A stretch of DNA of 64,000 bases from Drosophila miranda (Eukaryota; Arthropoda; Insecta; Diptera; Drosophilidae). Shown piece by piece: positions 44,685 through 57,636 of the stretch (position 1 is its first letter; every line of letters begins with the position of its first letter). The notes under the pieces were generated by a model. The model worked only from the letters and a program-made list of their open reading frames with translations, was not told the DNA's origin and searched no databases. The stretch is taken from contig NW_022881625.1 of assembly GCF_003369915.1 (NCBI RefSeq), positions 496,001 to 560,000 on the forward strand, read 5' to 3'. The translations under genes were made by a program, and so were the position numbers.

Positions 44685-45421
44685 CTATCGGTACGACGAA
44701 GAACGGAGGAATAGTGTTACTCGAGCCAAGACCCGCGATTTATTCACAGACACGGACAGAGACAGACGGCACGCAAAGGTTAATTCAATTACTGCCACAC
44801 TCTCAGAGGCAGGTATCTGTATCTGTGGCTGTGGCAAGGGTACAGCAGCTACTTTGTATCTTTTGCCATAGTTCTCTCTCATTGACCCGCGGGGTTAACG
44901 AGTAATAGAATCTACCGTTTATTATTGGACATTCCAACGCCAATTTGGAGCGATTCGATTCGATTCCCTTTCAGAGGCCCGTACAGAAATCTGTGTGGCG
45001 CCATTCGCCCCCTGCCCCCTCTCCTTGTCGTGGGATGGATGATCACCTTTTAATTGATTTTCAACACTTTGATCCTTCAGATACTGTATCTATGCACTGA
45101 TTTCTGCAGAAGATCCGTTACTGCTCACTCGGACCGCCCAAGCGCGACTGCTGGAACACCGTCCGCGGAGCCACCCATTTATGTTGATTCCCCGATGTGG
45201 ATGCTGGACAGAGTACTCGGGCTTGGGCATGAGTACTCGTGAGTGTATCGTTCACAATTCTAATTGATCTCCGCTTTCCGCTCTTGGGGTAGGTTCCGCC
45301 GAAAGAGGCGCTTCAATTTACAATGAAAGCAAAAGAGACATTCTGTAGAGGGTTTTTCTTTTCTTTGCTTTTCTTTTCTTTATTCTTTTTCTTTAATTTG
45401 GAGGGTGGAAGGTGCAACAAT

Positions 45422-46098
45422 CTAAAACGGAGGCAGACTCTTGAGCCTCCTGCTGGTGCGCAACACGAATGGTGCCGGCTGATTTGTACCGGCATTTCCT
45501 CCAGCGGGAACGACTTCGGGAGCAGCTACGGGAGCGACTGCGGGAGCGACTCCGACCGACTCGCCTTCATCGTCCGAGCCCCAAGCATTACGCTGTCCAA
45601 AGTAGTTCGGGACGCCCGCAGTGTCATCATGTGCCGGGTGCTGCGTTCGCCCAAGGTGTTGCGCACCTTCAGGCAGCTCTTCTGCGACAGGGTTCTTTTT
45701 TTTTCGCCCGTACCCAGGGCGAGGACGCGGCGCTGGCACTCGCCGAATGCCACGGCATGGCTGCTGGTGGGCCCGTCGTCCTCATTGCCGGGCCGTTCAA
45801 AAATCGTCTCGAGACCGGTGGGCCTTGACTTTGCGATGGTCTGCGATGGGCTGGGCTTCTTGGCCAGGCGGCTGGGACTAAGACTGGGCCTGGCGGCGCT
45901 CTGGCTCTTGCTCTTGCAGGCGCGCGGCGGCATGTGGCGCCGAACCATAGTCGCGGTTGCCACAGATCCTGTATTCCCCGGTATACTCCCGGCTGAAATG
46001 AGACGAAATGAGAAATGAGTCACGACTGTCCGATGGCCGCAGAACCGAGTACTTCCTTTACCTTTAGCTTTGCCTTCAAGTTTTTTCTTTGCAGGCAT
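45422..46098 (-). pseudogene. Basic-protein gene copy, frameshifted (unit 2)
   Basis: Exon 1 46062-46098, intron 45993-46061, exon 2 45422-45992. Deletes SLTPTTGSQA relative to the 29988 copy but keeps the A-run frame (GEKKRTL). The four-G site near 45583 shifts the frame so that the normal C-terminus is lost. Splice sites are intact. Confidence 0.7.
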
Positions 46099-46334
46099 TT
46101 CTCGTATCTTTTTCCGGCTTTTCCGTCTCCTGGATAAACCTTTCGACTTCTCAAACGAGCAACGAGCAACGAGCCTCTTTGGGTTGAGGGCTCTCAGTGC
46201 TCCACAGGGGAGGGGCTGAGAGGCTGGGGTGTGAGTGTTGCAACACGTAGTCAATTGAGGAATAGATAAAGAGAAAAGGTAAACAATGCAGGTTCTTTGC
46301 GTGCAAAATAAGAGGAAATAAAAAAAACAACGAG

Positions 46335-47262
46335 GGGGAACGTTGTGAGTTGCTGCGAACACCGCAACTCTACGGTTATACCCGATACTAAGTCAGTATG
46401 GCTCTCCTTCGGCAGACGTCGCTAATATTAAACGACACGACAAAGAGTGCGTGCGAGAGAGACAGAAAATCAGTCTGGGGCGAAATTTTGAGATACACGT
46501 TTTATAGTAAGATCTAACAGGAGTGCGGATACCAAATTTGGTTACTCTAGCCTTAATAGTCTCTGAGATTTTTGAATATTCCCAGATTTTCGTCCTTTGC
46601 GTGGGCGGAAGGGGGTGTGGCGAAATTTTGAGACAAACTCGTCTCGGTCCGATATATTAGGAGTGTGGATACCAAATTTGGTTGCTCTAGCTTTGAGCTC
46701 TAGTCTCTGAGATCTAGGCGCTAATGTTTTACTCTAAGCAAAGCCGCCTATGCTACGTGTGTGTTAGAGAGAGACAGGGCGAGAAAAAATGAAATTGTTT
46801 TCTTGATGCTGGCTATAATAATTATACGATCCAATTCAGATTCCGCTGTCTTAAAGATATGGTTATTCTCCACAATTCTACGTTTTTGGTTTTCTCATAT
46901 CTTTAAAATTGTGGATGCCACAGATTTTCGTCCTTTGTGGGGGCGGAAGTGGGCGGGGCGAAGTTTTGAAATATTTTTAAAGCAGTGACATATCACAGAA
47001 GTCTGGATCCAAAACATCGTTGCTCTAGCTATTATAGTCTTTGAGCACTAGGCGCTGAAGGGGACGGACAGACGGACAGACGGACGGACGGACAGACGGA
47101 CAGACAGACATGGCTCAATCGACTCGGCTATTGATGCTGATCAAGAATATATATACTTTATGGGGTCGGAAACGATTCCTTCTGGACGTTACACACATCC
47201 ACTTTTACCACAAATCTAATATACCCCAATACTCATTTTGAGTATCGGGTATAAAAAGAGAC
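46335..47262 (+). mobile_element. DINE-1/INE-1-like element (unit 2)
   Basis: Bounded by TATACCCGATACT (about 46376) and AGTATCGGGTATA (about 47252), exact inverted repeats, with an extra lead of about 40 bp. Interior has the hallmark (ACGGACAG)n-type tract (47059-47110), GGCTCAATCGACTCGGCTATTG and AATATATATACTTTATGGGG, which match my knowledge of DINE-1, a nonautonomous Helitron-related family abundant in Drosophila. No coding capacity. Confidence 0.8.
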
Positions 47263-48299
47263 AAGCACTTGCAGAAATAACAATACAGATAAGTAGTAGA
47301 CTGGAGTGAAGACGACGGAAAAAAAGGTAATAAAAGAGATACTACACTGGAACAAAGACGAGACAAAACAGGTACAATTGATTTACGTTTACAATATTAC
47401 AATAAACATAACAATTTAAAATAATGTCTATATCTTTTTCTATAATTACAGGGAAGACAAGAAACAGCGGAGCATCGGCCGGCATAGCAAAACACAGTGC
47501 TTGTAAAGACATTGCGTTGCATACCGGCCGACCCCGCCGTCCCCCCTGGTCGTCGAAATTGGCGTCGTCCGAAGTCGTCAGAAGTAGGTGCAATTAGCAC
47601 CTCGTCGTCGTTGTGGCTGTGGCTGCCCTCTTGGAGAACCAGTGGCACTGGTCCGGCCACCAGCTGGGAGCCAGGAGTAGACGGCACACATATTACTGTG
47701 GCGACACGGGTCCGACCGCCAAAGTGAAATGGATGTGAGTGTGTATGTGCGTCGGCAATTGTGGCCCTAATGTAGAGCGAGTGGCACTGGTCCGGCCACC
47801 AACTAAGGACGATGGCGGACACGACACACATAACTCGAACGGCACAGGTCCGGCCGCCCAAGTGTAATGGATGTTTGTGTGTGTGTGTCTGAATGGCTGG
47901 CGGTAAGTATTTTGAGAGCCCTTTTTAATCGTATGTGTGGATTTTTCCTTTTCCAGGACCATAGGGCACTCTGAATGCCATGGCACTGGATCCGGCCACC
48001 AACTAAGGACGATGGCGGACACGACACACATAACTCGAACGGCACAGGTCCGGCCGCCCAAGTGTAATGGATGTTTGTGTGTGTGTGTCTGTTTTTGGCT
48101 ATTCTAGCAATCACCAACGCACTGCATTCGATTTGAATTTGTCAGGCCGTATGATTTTGCAAGTGTGTATTGCAGCATTTTTATTCGTTTATGTTTTATT
48201 TAATAGCTTTGATGGCGGCAGCGTGCGTTGTTCATTTCTGTTGTGGCATGCGAGTGATATGCATACCTGCCCCGTATGATAAAGATTTTCGCCGTAATG
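47263..48299 (+). repeat. Splice-signal region (unit 2)
   Basis: Acceptor (CTATAATTACAG near 47450), donor GTGAGTGTG near 47735, short intron 47903-47956, and acceptor TTTTTGGCTATTCTAG near 48107, followed by CAATCACCAACGCACTG. No protein gene. Confidence 0.75.
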
Positions 48300-49330
48300 T
48301 TTAGCCCGAAAGTGTCCCGTGAGTGCTATCCGGCGATTGCCTAAGCGCTCTCGGCGATACGCGTCGGTACCCCCGACCCCCGTAGTAATTCTTAGTTCGA
48401 CAGCGTCCCGTAAGTGCTATCCGGCGATTGCCTAGGCATTCTCGGCGATGCCTGTCGATATCCCCGACCCCCGTAGTAATTCTTAGTTCGGCGGCGTCCC
48501 GAAAGTGCTATCCGGCGATTGCCTAGGCATTCTCGGCGATACTTGTCAGTATTTCCGCATAGCAAAGTTCCCCTTTCCGCGTCGTAGTAATTCTTAGGCC
48601 GACAGGGTTCCGTAAGTACCGTCCGGCGATAGCCTAGGTACTCTCGGCGATACTTGTCGGTATTCCCGCATAGCAAAGTTCCCCTTTCCGCGTCGTAGTA
48701 ATTCTTAGGCCGACAGGGTCCCGTAAGTACCGTCCGGCGATAGCCTAGGTACTCTCGGCGATACTTGTCGGTATTCCCGCATAGCATAGTCCCCCTTTCC
48801 GCTTCGTAGTAACTCTCAGGCCGACAGGGTCCCGTAAGTACCGTCCGGCGATAGCCTAGGTACTCTCGGCGATACTTGTCGGTATTCCCGCATAGCAAAA
48901 TTCCCCTTTCCGCGTCGTAGTAATTCTTAGGCCAACAGGGTCCCGTGAGTACCGTCCGGCGATAGCCTAGGTACTCTCGGCGATACTTGCCGGTATTTCC
49001 GCATAGCAAAGTTCCCCTTTCCGCGTCGTAGTAATTCTTAGGCCGACAGGGTCCCGTAAGTACCGTCCGGCGATAGCCTAGGTACTCTCGGCGATACTTG
49101 TCGGTATTCCCGCATAGCATAGTCCCCCTTTCCGCTTCGTAGTAACTCTCAGGCCGGCGGGGTCCCGTAAGTACTGTCCGGCGATAGCCTAGGTACTCTC
49201 GGCGACACCTCTCGGTATTATCGCATAGTAAAGACCTCCGTATTGATTCTGAGTTCGGTGGGGCCCTGAAGGCGCTATTCGGCGATAACCGGAGTGTTCT
49301 CGGTGAAACCAACTGCCCCGTCCCACGCTA
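48300..49330 (+). repeat. 111-bp tandem repeat array 4
   Basis: Starts with three diverged GATTGCCTAGGC units and continues with about six standard ones. Minus-strand frame open over 49312-48392 (306 codons). Donor-like sites face the plus strand. Confidence 0.9.
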
Positions 49331-50490
49331 CGATCGCCCCCGTCCGCGGGACTGCGGCCCCGTCCCCCATCGTCGGTCCGAAATACGGAGTCCCGGCAAA
49401 TTATAAATATAGCTGTAATTTCGACCCTGGAGTAGACTGAGATATGTACCCCAGCCCAGGATCGCTTCCTTACAAAAGTTAAGGTAACACTAGACTTAAC
49501 ATTAACATGTGTTTTCTTTTACAATGGATTGCGTCTTTTCAGTCCGTTCCCGTCCTCGGAGCGGGCTTCATATAAGTGGCGGCGAAAGGCTGATCCTCAT
49601 ATCAGCATCAGCATAGGCCCTGTAGTTGGCTGGGTGCGTACCGCCGCAACTTTGGCATTTAGCTGTGTGCGGTGGACGAAACCACCGCACTTTACACAGG
49701 CGAAGCCGCGTTGACAGTAGTTGTGTGTGGTTTAAGAAATCTTTGTGTTTTATGATTCTCTTTGTGGTTTGTGATTTGAATATATGTTTAGTGGCGCACA
49801 GAATTTTAATTTACATTGGCGAGAAAGAGGAAATAAAGCTTGTCGGTAGTGGTTGGAAAGGGGAATGTGAATGTGTGTGGGGCGAGTTGGGAAAATGGCT
49901 GCTTGGCTTGGCGTCGGCATTTTAATGTATTCCTTATTGGCGTTAATTAAGAATTTTTAACAGTTTAGTTGGGCGGCAAACAAGTTAAGGGGCTCGTTAG
50001 TCGCCCGACGTGTCACACCGCTTCATCTGCCTCGTCGATCATCTGTAACTGTATCTGTATCTGTATCTGTACAAAGAAGCCTAGAATTTCTTAGATCTGT
50101 GTTCTTCTACCATCCTCTACATGGATTGGTTCCACATTAATCCTAAAGATGCACAAATTTTATAGCTTGAAAAAAAAAAAAAAAAACACATACAATAATC
50201 GCATATCACATATTATGTTTTTTGTGGAGAGTGGGAGGGGGAGGGTTCCAAAGTATTTACACGGTCCAATGTTTGCACGGGTAATATAATGGAGATTCTC
50301 TTGGTAAAGATTTTATTCGCCCAACTATCGAGAAAGACTCGCATGTGCCGTACGATACGATCCATTACGATACGATATCGTCTGTGGGCTATATGTATGT
50401 ATGTATGTATATTGATGTGTGCATATGTATGTACAATCCGAAGAGAGGATTACTCTTGTTTTGTTCTCTTTCCTAGATGATAATATCGTA

Positions 50491-51163
50491 TCAGTGGTTC
50501 TGGAAGGGGGTGCTTAAACCTACGACGAAAGCTATAATCCAGTGGATGGGTCGGAATAGGTGTCCTGTTCCTCCGCTCAGACATAGACCTCTCCTGTCTT
50601 GGCCTCGGGACTGTGTTTGGCGAGGGTTGAGGTAGCACTCGTGGCCGTTGCCGTTGCCGTGGCGCCGCTCTGGGGCAGGGCGATCGTGCCACCGGATGAA
50701 GAGTTGTCCACTGTATCCACTGTGGGGGCTCCTGCCGAACGCACCGAGGTCCTGCAGGTTGAAGCTCAGACTGAAGCTGTTGTTCCGCGAAATGTTGCCG
50801 TTGCCGCTGCCGTTCAGGAGCTTCACGGACAGGAGGGCCGTGGTGGTGATGCCGCCGCCCGCACCCGGCCCCACGGTCATGCCGTTGCTGGAGCCACTGT
50901 TGCTGTTGCCGTCCTGCTCCTGGGCCAGGTCCACGATGGACAGGGACGAGGGGAAGCGCTGAATGGAGAGCGAGACGGGGATCGTGGTGATGACGTCATT
51001 GGGCTCGTAGCCACTGGCCGTTGTCGTGATGGTCGGCAGCTGGGCGTTCGCCGCGATGGGAAGGATGCTCAGGGTCCCCGTGGGAATGGTTACCCGCCGC
51101 CGCTGCTGTTGGCCATCGTGAAGGGAAACGACAGCGTGGTGATGTTCGTGGCAGCGGAGAGGA
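50491..51163 (-). pseudogene. Unidentified terminal exon, indel-broken (unit 3)
   Basis: Copy of 36381-36979 with a 2-bp loss near 51090 (GGTTACCCGCC) and a deletion near 50748. These accidentally connect frames, giving a 325-residue open stretch with the Mdr65-like exon that does not reflect splicing. Broken copy. Confidence 0.5.
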
Positions 51164-51249
51164 CTACGGAATCGAGAATCGAAGGGATAGAGATTGTGGT
51201 TGGAGTATCTGAATCTGCATCTGCGGGAGTATCTGTGCCCGGTACTCAC

Positions 51250-51468
51250 TGCTGTGAACTCGCTGTAAATGATGACCACTGCGGGCAGGGTCAACGCCTT
51301 GACGCAGCACATGAGGAACCCAAAGAAGAGCCACGCGATCTCCCCGCAGGTGGAGAAGCGGAAGAGCTGCAGAAAGCCGATCGGCTGTGTGGGCTCCAGT
51401 CCTGCGGCCACCGGCGCCTCATCCAGGGACTTGCCATCGGTTGTCGTCGTGCCAGAAGCCTCGTCCAT
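51250..51468 (-). pseudogene. Mdr65-like first coding exon (unit 3)
   Basis: Same as unit 1: intact 73-codon frame ending YSEFTA at donor GTGAGT (51249). Only the first exon of the transporter is present. Confidence 0.75.
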
Positions 51469-52211
51469 CTATCGGTACGACGAAGGACGGAGGAATAGTG
51501 TTACTCGAGCCAAGACCCGCGATTTATTAACAGACACGGACAGAGACAGACGGCACGCAAAGGTTAATTCAATTACTGCCACACTCTCAGAGGCATGTAT
51601 CTGTATCTGTGGCTGTGGCAAGGGTACAGCAGCTACTTTGTATCTTTTGCCATAGTTCTCTCTCATTGACCCGCGGGGTTAACGAGTAATAGAATCTACC
51701 GGTTTTTATTGGACATTCCAACGCCAATTTGGAGCGATTCGATTCAATTCGATTCCCTTTCAGAGGCCCGTACAGAAATCTGTGTGGCGCCATTCGCCCC
51801 CCTGCCCCCACTCCTTGTCGTGGGATGGATGATCACCTTTTAATTGATTTTCAACACTTTGATCCTTCAGATACTGTATCTATGCACTGATTTCTGCAGA
51901 AGATCCGTTACTGCTCACTCGGACCGCCCAAGCGCGACTGCTGGAACACCGTCCGCGGAGCCACCCATTTATGTTGATTCCCCGATGTGGATGCTGGACA
52001 GAGTACTCGGGCTTGGGCATGAGTACTCGTGAGTGTATCGTTCACAATTCTAATTGATCTCCGCTTTCCGCTCTTGGGGTAGGTTCCGCCGAAAGAGGCG
52101 CTTCAATTTACAATGAAAGCAAAAGAGACATTCTGTAGAGGGTTTTTCTTTTCTTTGCTTTTCTTTTCTTTATTCTTTTTCTTTAATTTGGAGGGTGGAA
52201 GGTGCAACAAT

Positions 52212-52886
52212 CTAAAACGGAGGCAGACTCTTGAGCCTCCTGCTGGTGCGCAACACGAATGGTGCCGGCTGATTTGTACCGGCATTTCCTCCAGCGGGAA
52301 CGACTTCGGGAGCAGCTACGGGAGCGACTGCGGGAGCGACTCCGACCGACTCGCCTTCATCGTCCGAGCCCCAAGCATTACGCTGTCCAAAGTAGTGCGG
52401 GACGCCCGCAGTGTCATCATGTGCCGGGTGCTGCGTTCGCCCAAGGTGTTGCGCACCTTCAGGCAGCTCTTCTGCGACAGGGTTCTTTTTTTTTCGCCCG
52501 TACCCAGGGCGAGGACGCGGCGCTGGCACTCGCCGAATGCCACGGCATGGCTGCTGGTGGGCCCGTCGTCCTCATTGCCGGGCCGTTCAAAAATCGTCTC
52601 GAGACCGGTGGGCCTTGACTTTGCGATGGTCTGCGATGGGCTGGGCTTCTTGGCCAGGCGGCTGGGACTAAGACTGGGCTGGCGGCGCTCTGGCTCTTGC
52701 TCTTGCAGGCGCGCGGCGGCATGTGGCGCCGAACCATAGTCGCGGTTGCCACAGATCCTGTATTCCCCGGTATACTCCGGCTGAAATGAGATGAAATGAG
52801 AAATGAGTCACGACTGTCCGATGGCCGCAGAACCGAGTACTTCCTTTACCTTTAGCTTTGCCTTCAAGTTTTTTCTTTGCAGGCAT
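52212..52886 (-). pseudogene. Basic-protein gene copy, frameshifted (unit 3)
   Basis: Exon 1 52850-52886, exon 2 52212-52780. Same short deletion and four-G shift as unit 2, plus further single-base losses (near 52678 and 52777). Clearly derived from the same copy as unit 2. Confidence 0.7.
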
Positions 52887-53118
52887 TTCTCATATCTTTT
52901 TCCGGCTTTTCCGTCTCCTGGATAAACCTTTCGACTTCTCAAACGAGCAACGAGCAACGAGCCTCTTTGGGTTGAGGGCTCTCAGTGCTCCACAGGGGAG
53001 GGGCTGAGAGGCTGGGGTGTGAGTGTTGCAACACGTAGTCAATTGAGGAATAGATAAAGAGAAAAGGTAAACAATGCAGGTTCTTTGCGTGCAAAATAAG
53101 AGGAAATATACTAAATAA

Positions 53119-54045
53119 CGAGGGGGAACGTTGTGAGTTGCTGCGAACACCGCAACTGTACGGTTATACCCGATACTAAGTCAGTATGGCTCTCCTTCGG
53201 CAGACGTCGCTAATATTAAACGACACGACAAAGAGTGCGTGCGAGAGAGACAGAAAATCAGTCTGGGGCGAAATTTTGAGATACACGTTTTATAGTAAGA
53301 TCTAACAGGAGTGCGGATACCAAATTTGGTTACTCTAGCCTTAATAGTCTCTGAGATTTTTGAATATTCCCAAATTTTCGTCCTTTGCGGGGGCGGAAGG
53401 GGGTGTGGCGAAATTTTGAAACAAACTCGTCTCGGTCCGATATATTAGGAGTGTGGATACTAAATTTGGTTGCTCTAGCTTTGAGCTCTAGTCTCTGAGA
53501 TCTAGGCGCTAATGTTTTACTCTAAGCAAAGCCGCCTATGCTACGTGTGTGTTAGAGAGAGACAGGGCGAGAAAAAATGAAATTGTTTTCTTGATGCTGG
53601 CTATAATAATTATACGATCCAATTCAGATTCCGCTGTCTTAGAGATATGGTTATTCTCCACAATTCTACGTTTTTGGTTTTCTCATATCTTTAAAATTGT
53701 GGATGCCACAGATTTTCGTCCTTTGTGGGGGCGGAAGTGGGCGGGGCGAAGTTTTGAAATATTTTTGAAGCAGTGACATATCACAGAAGTCTGGATCCAA
53801 AACATCGTTGCTCTAGCTCTTATAGTCTTTGAGCACTAGGCGCTGAAGGGGACGGACAGACGGACAGACGGACGGACGGACAGACGGACAGACAGACATG
53901 GCTCAATCGACTCGGCTATTGATGCTGATCAAGAATATATATACTTTATGGGGTCGGAAACGATTCCTTCTGGACGCTACACACATCCACTTTTACCACA
54001 AATCTAATATACCCCAATACTCATTTTGAGTATCGGGTATAAAAA
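53119..54045 (+). mobile_element. DINE-1/INE-1-like element (unit 3)
   Basis: Same insertion point and nearly the same sequence as 46335-47262, so it was duplicated with the unit rather than inserted independently. Confidence 0.8.
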
Positions 54046-54691
54046 GAGACAAGCACTTGCAGAAATAACAATACAGATAAGTAGTAGACTGGAGTGAAGA
54101 CGACGGAAAAACAGGTAATAAAAGAGATACTACACTGGAACAAAGACGAGACAAAACAGGTACAATTGATTTACGTTTACAATATTACAATAAACATAAC
54201 AATTTAAAATAATGTCTATATCTTTTTCTATAATTACAGGGAAGACAAGAAACAGCGGAGCATCGGCCGGCATAGCAAAACACAATGCTTGTAAAGACAT
54301 TGCGTTGCATACCGGCCGACCCCGTCGTCCCCCCTGGTCGTCGAAATTGGCGTCGTCCGAAGTCGTCAGAAGTAGGTGCAATTAGCACCTCGTCGTCGTT
54401 GTGGCTGTGGCTGCCCTCTTGGAGAACCAGTGGCACTGGTCCGGCCACCAGCTGGGAGCCAGGAGTAGACGGCACACATATTACTGTGGCGACACGGGTC
54501 CGACCGCCAAAGTGAAATGGATGTTTTTTTTTTTTTTTTTTTTTTTTTTTATTGGGAAAACAATTTATATTTATAAAATAACAATTATGGCTGGGAAGGG
54601 GGTGGGGGGGGGGGGGGGGGGTGGGTCCGCTCCCGCGGGACTGCCGCTAGGCATTACTTCGCGGTGCGGGCTGTGGGGTCATCCTTCTGGC

Positions 54692-57636
54692 TTAGTTTGT
54701 CCGGCTTCGCTCCAGCCTGCGCAGCTCCTTGATCACGCTTGCTGCCATGTAGGCGACCGCGTTCCAAGATTGCTCATCGGCTAGCATCTGGTCGGTGAGG
54801 GTGTCCACACTCACTTCTGCAAGCGTCTCCCCTAGCCTCGTTCGTTCTTGCGAGAAGCGGGGGCATACAAAGAAGACGTGCTCTGCATCCTCGTCGACTC
54901 CAGGCCCGCAGCAGCTGCAATACGGGTCGTCAGCATGCCTAAAGCGATGCAGGTACTGCTTGAAGCAGCCATGCCCCGTCAGCAGTTGGCCCAAATAATG
55001 GTCCATTTGGCCGTGCCTTCTTCGCAGCCATGGGCTAAGCTGGGGAAGGAGACGTCTGGTCCACCTCCCTTTTGCCGCTTGGTCCCAGCGCCGTTGCCAC
55101 TGGGCTATAGTGCGCTCTCGCCGCTCGCTGGCTACCTCCACTCCGCTCTGCCGCTCAGCTGCCAGGAGATCCAGTGGGACCATGCCTGCCACAATAAGTG
55201 CGGCGTCTTCAGACACCGTCCGGAAGCAGCATGTAACCCTCAGGGCACAGCGTCGGTATGCGCTTCTGCAGTCTCTGCTGTATGTGGAAACCATCATTGC
55301 TGGTGCCCACACTGCTGATCCATATAAGATTATGGAGGTGACCACCCCAGCGATGAGCTGCCTGCTACGCTGCCGTGGTACCCCTGTATTGGCCATCATC
55401 CTGCTTATGGCCGCCGTAGCTGCAGTCGCTTTTGCGCTGGCGTATTCCAGGTGGGCCTTGAAGTTTAGCCTCTGGTCCATCATTACCCCTAGGTACTTTA
55501 GCGCAGGCTTGGTCCTGATGATCGTGCTACCGACTCTCACGCATGCCTGCTCGACCTTTTTTCTGCTGCTCATTAGCACAGCCTCCGTCTTCTTCTCCGC
55601 CAATGCTAGCCCGTTGGCTGCGAGCCAGGCCACTATCATCCCGACTGCTACGTTGGTTTTCTCCTCTACGTCTCTTACGTGTTTCGACACTGTCACCAGT
55701 GCTATGTCGTCGGCGAAGCCCACCAGGTGCACCCTTCCGGTAATGTAAGCCGCAGGATATCGTCATACATCACGTTCCACAGTATCGGCCCTAGGACCGA
55801 GCCTGTGGGACGCCTCCGGTGATTTGGTGATGTTCTGCTCCTTCTTCCGTGTCGTAGATCAGGACGCGGTCCGTGAAATAGCTTCGCAGAGTCCGTGTGA
55901 TTTGCTCAGATATACCCTCCTGGTCAGGGCTCTAGGATGCTCTTCCAGCTGGCAGAGTTGAAGGCGTTTCGTACGTCTAGTGTACATACTAGGCAGTACT
56001 TTTTGTCGCCTCCAGCCCATCGCGTTCCTGCCATGGCTTCCCTGGCAAGGTTTGTCACCATCTCGATGGCGTCAGTGGTGCTCCTCTGCTTGCGGAACCC
56101 GAATTGGAGGTCGGAAAGTCCGCGACGCTCAGCCAGTTCCGCCTCCAGTCGGTTACATACCATCCTCTCGAAAATCTTGCCCATGGTATCCAGCATACAC
56201 AGCGGCCGGTATGACGATGGGTCGTTGAGCTCTTTGCCTGGCTTGGGTATCAGAACCAGCCTTTGCCGTTTCCATGCTCGTGGGACTGTCCGCTCCGCTA
56301 GGCACTGGGTGTACATTGTGGCGAATGCTTCCGGATGGGCTCTAATTATGCATTTTAGTGCTGCATTAGGGACTCCATCTGGACCTGCCGCTTTCCCGAT
56401 CTTCAGCTTACCCGTGGCCTCCAGTACTTCTCTGGCAGTGATGATGGTGGTGGTGTCCCTCAGGCTAGCTCCTTCTAGCCTAGCTTCCTCTTGTAAGGGT
56501 GGTTGTCCAGGGAATAGGGTGCCGACTATCTTTCTCATATGCACCGGATCCTTGGGCATAGGCTGTCTGTTTAATCTCCCCATGACTAGTTTGTATGCTC
56601 CACCAAAAGGTTCCGCATCGGCTGCATCGCAGAGCTCCTTGAAGCATTTGAGTTTGCTGCTTCTGATGGCCTCCTTCAGCTCTTTTCTTTTGGCCTTGAA
56701 TGCCGCGCCATTTCTGCCAAATTGGGCGGAGCCTCTTGCTCGCTGGTAGGCACGCCAAACTGCGCAGCACTCCCTCCTGGCCTTGGCAATGTGCTCATTC
56801 CACCACGGTACTGGCCGGTGCCTGCTTCCTCCGATCTTTCTTTTTTTCATGGCTGCATCACAGGCCGCTTTGACGGTCCTGTAAACGGCAAGCGCGGATG
56901 CTTCAGCATCCCGGCGGCGCTTAGGTTTTCTGCTGCCGAGAGGAGCGCGGCTCTGCTCAGGCTTTCCTCCTTGTACCCGGCCTGGAGCGCCCGCTGTATC
57001 CTTGTTGTGTTCCTGGGTGCAAAGGTTTCCGTCATTACGGCTAAGTGGTCACTATGGGTGACCACTTAGCACTCAGCACTTGCCACTTCGCGTGGCGTGC
57101 GAGCTCTGGGCTTGCAAAGGTGAGGTCTATAATAGACTCCCGCCCTGCTTTGCTGAACGTTGGTGTGGTTCCTGTGTTGAGGAGACAGACGTTCAGGCTT
57201 GCGAACTCGTCCAGGAGCGATGTCCCACGGGTGTGTTCTTGGCGCTGCCCCAAGTCGTGGCCCAGGCGTTAAAGTCGCCCGCTATCAGGACCGGCGATTT
57301 GCCTCGTGCGTCGTTAGCGATGTTGCTGATGATCGCCTCATACTCCTGCTGCGTGAACCTCGGTGCTATGTAGCAGCTGTAGACAGAAGTGCCGCTGTGC
57401 TTAGCTCTCACATATCCCACTCTGGATGCTCTGTGGGTAAGCTGGCCTGGTTGTGGGCCACAGCTCCAGATTGCTGCTCCTCCGTCTGAGCTTTGCTGCC
57501 AGACTCCTTCGTGTTTTTTGCCGTACGGCTCGCTGAGTAGCGCTATGTCGATCTTCTGCTCCAGGACTGTTTGCGCCAACAGATCCTGAGCAGCTCGGCA
57601 GTGGTTTAGGTTGAGCTGCAGGAGCTTAACCATCAA
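54692..57636 (-). pseudogene. R1-clade ORF2: endonuclease and reverse transcriptase, frameshifted
   Basis: Begins with an APE-type endonuclease (LLQLNLNHCRAAQDLL, LLSEPYG, GDFNAWATTWG). RT blocks include PSSYRPLCMLDTMGKIFERM, FGFRKQRSTTDAI, TLDVRNAFNSASW and FADDIALVTV (near 55710, the YxDD-equivalent box with F). The end carries C-x2-C...H...C (CSCCGPGVDEDAEHVFFVC). Pieces lie in successive frames (57636-57193, 57253-57041, 57065-56847, 56850-55924, 55732-54692), so at least four indels inactivate it. Confidence 0.85.

Larger units (their letters stand above)
42501..49480 (+). repeat. Macrosatellite unit 2 (6980 bp)
   Basis: Same order as unit 1, with a DINE-1 insertion and loss of the 38870-39710 equivalent. 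A roughly 90-bp tandem duplication lies at its start (ACTTAACATTAACATGTG at about 42515 and 42596). A (TATCTG)n microsatellite is near 43236. The 43205-43770 spacer has no gene. Confidence 0.88.

Noticed and set aside
50491..51468. 325-residue open frame joining the Mdr65-like exon to the downstream exon
   Set aside because: It reads through the donor and intron and depends on indels unique to unit 3; units 1 and 2 stop.
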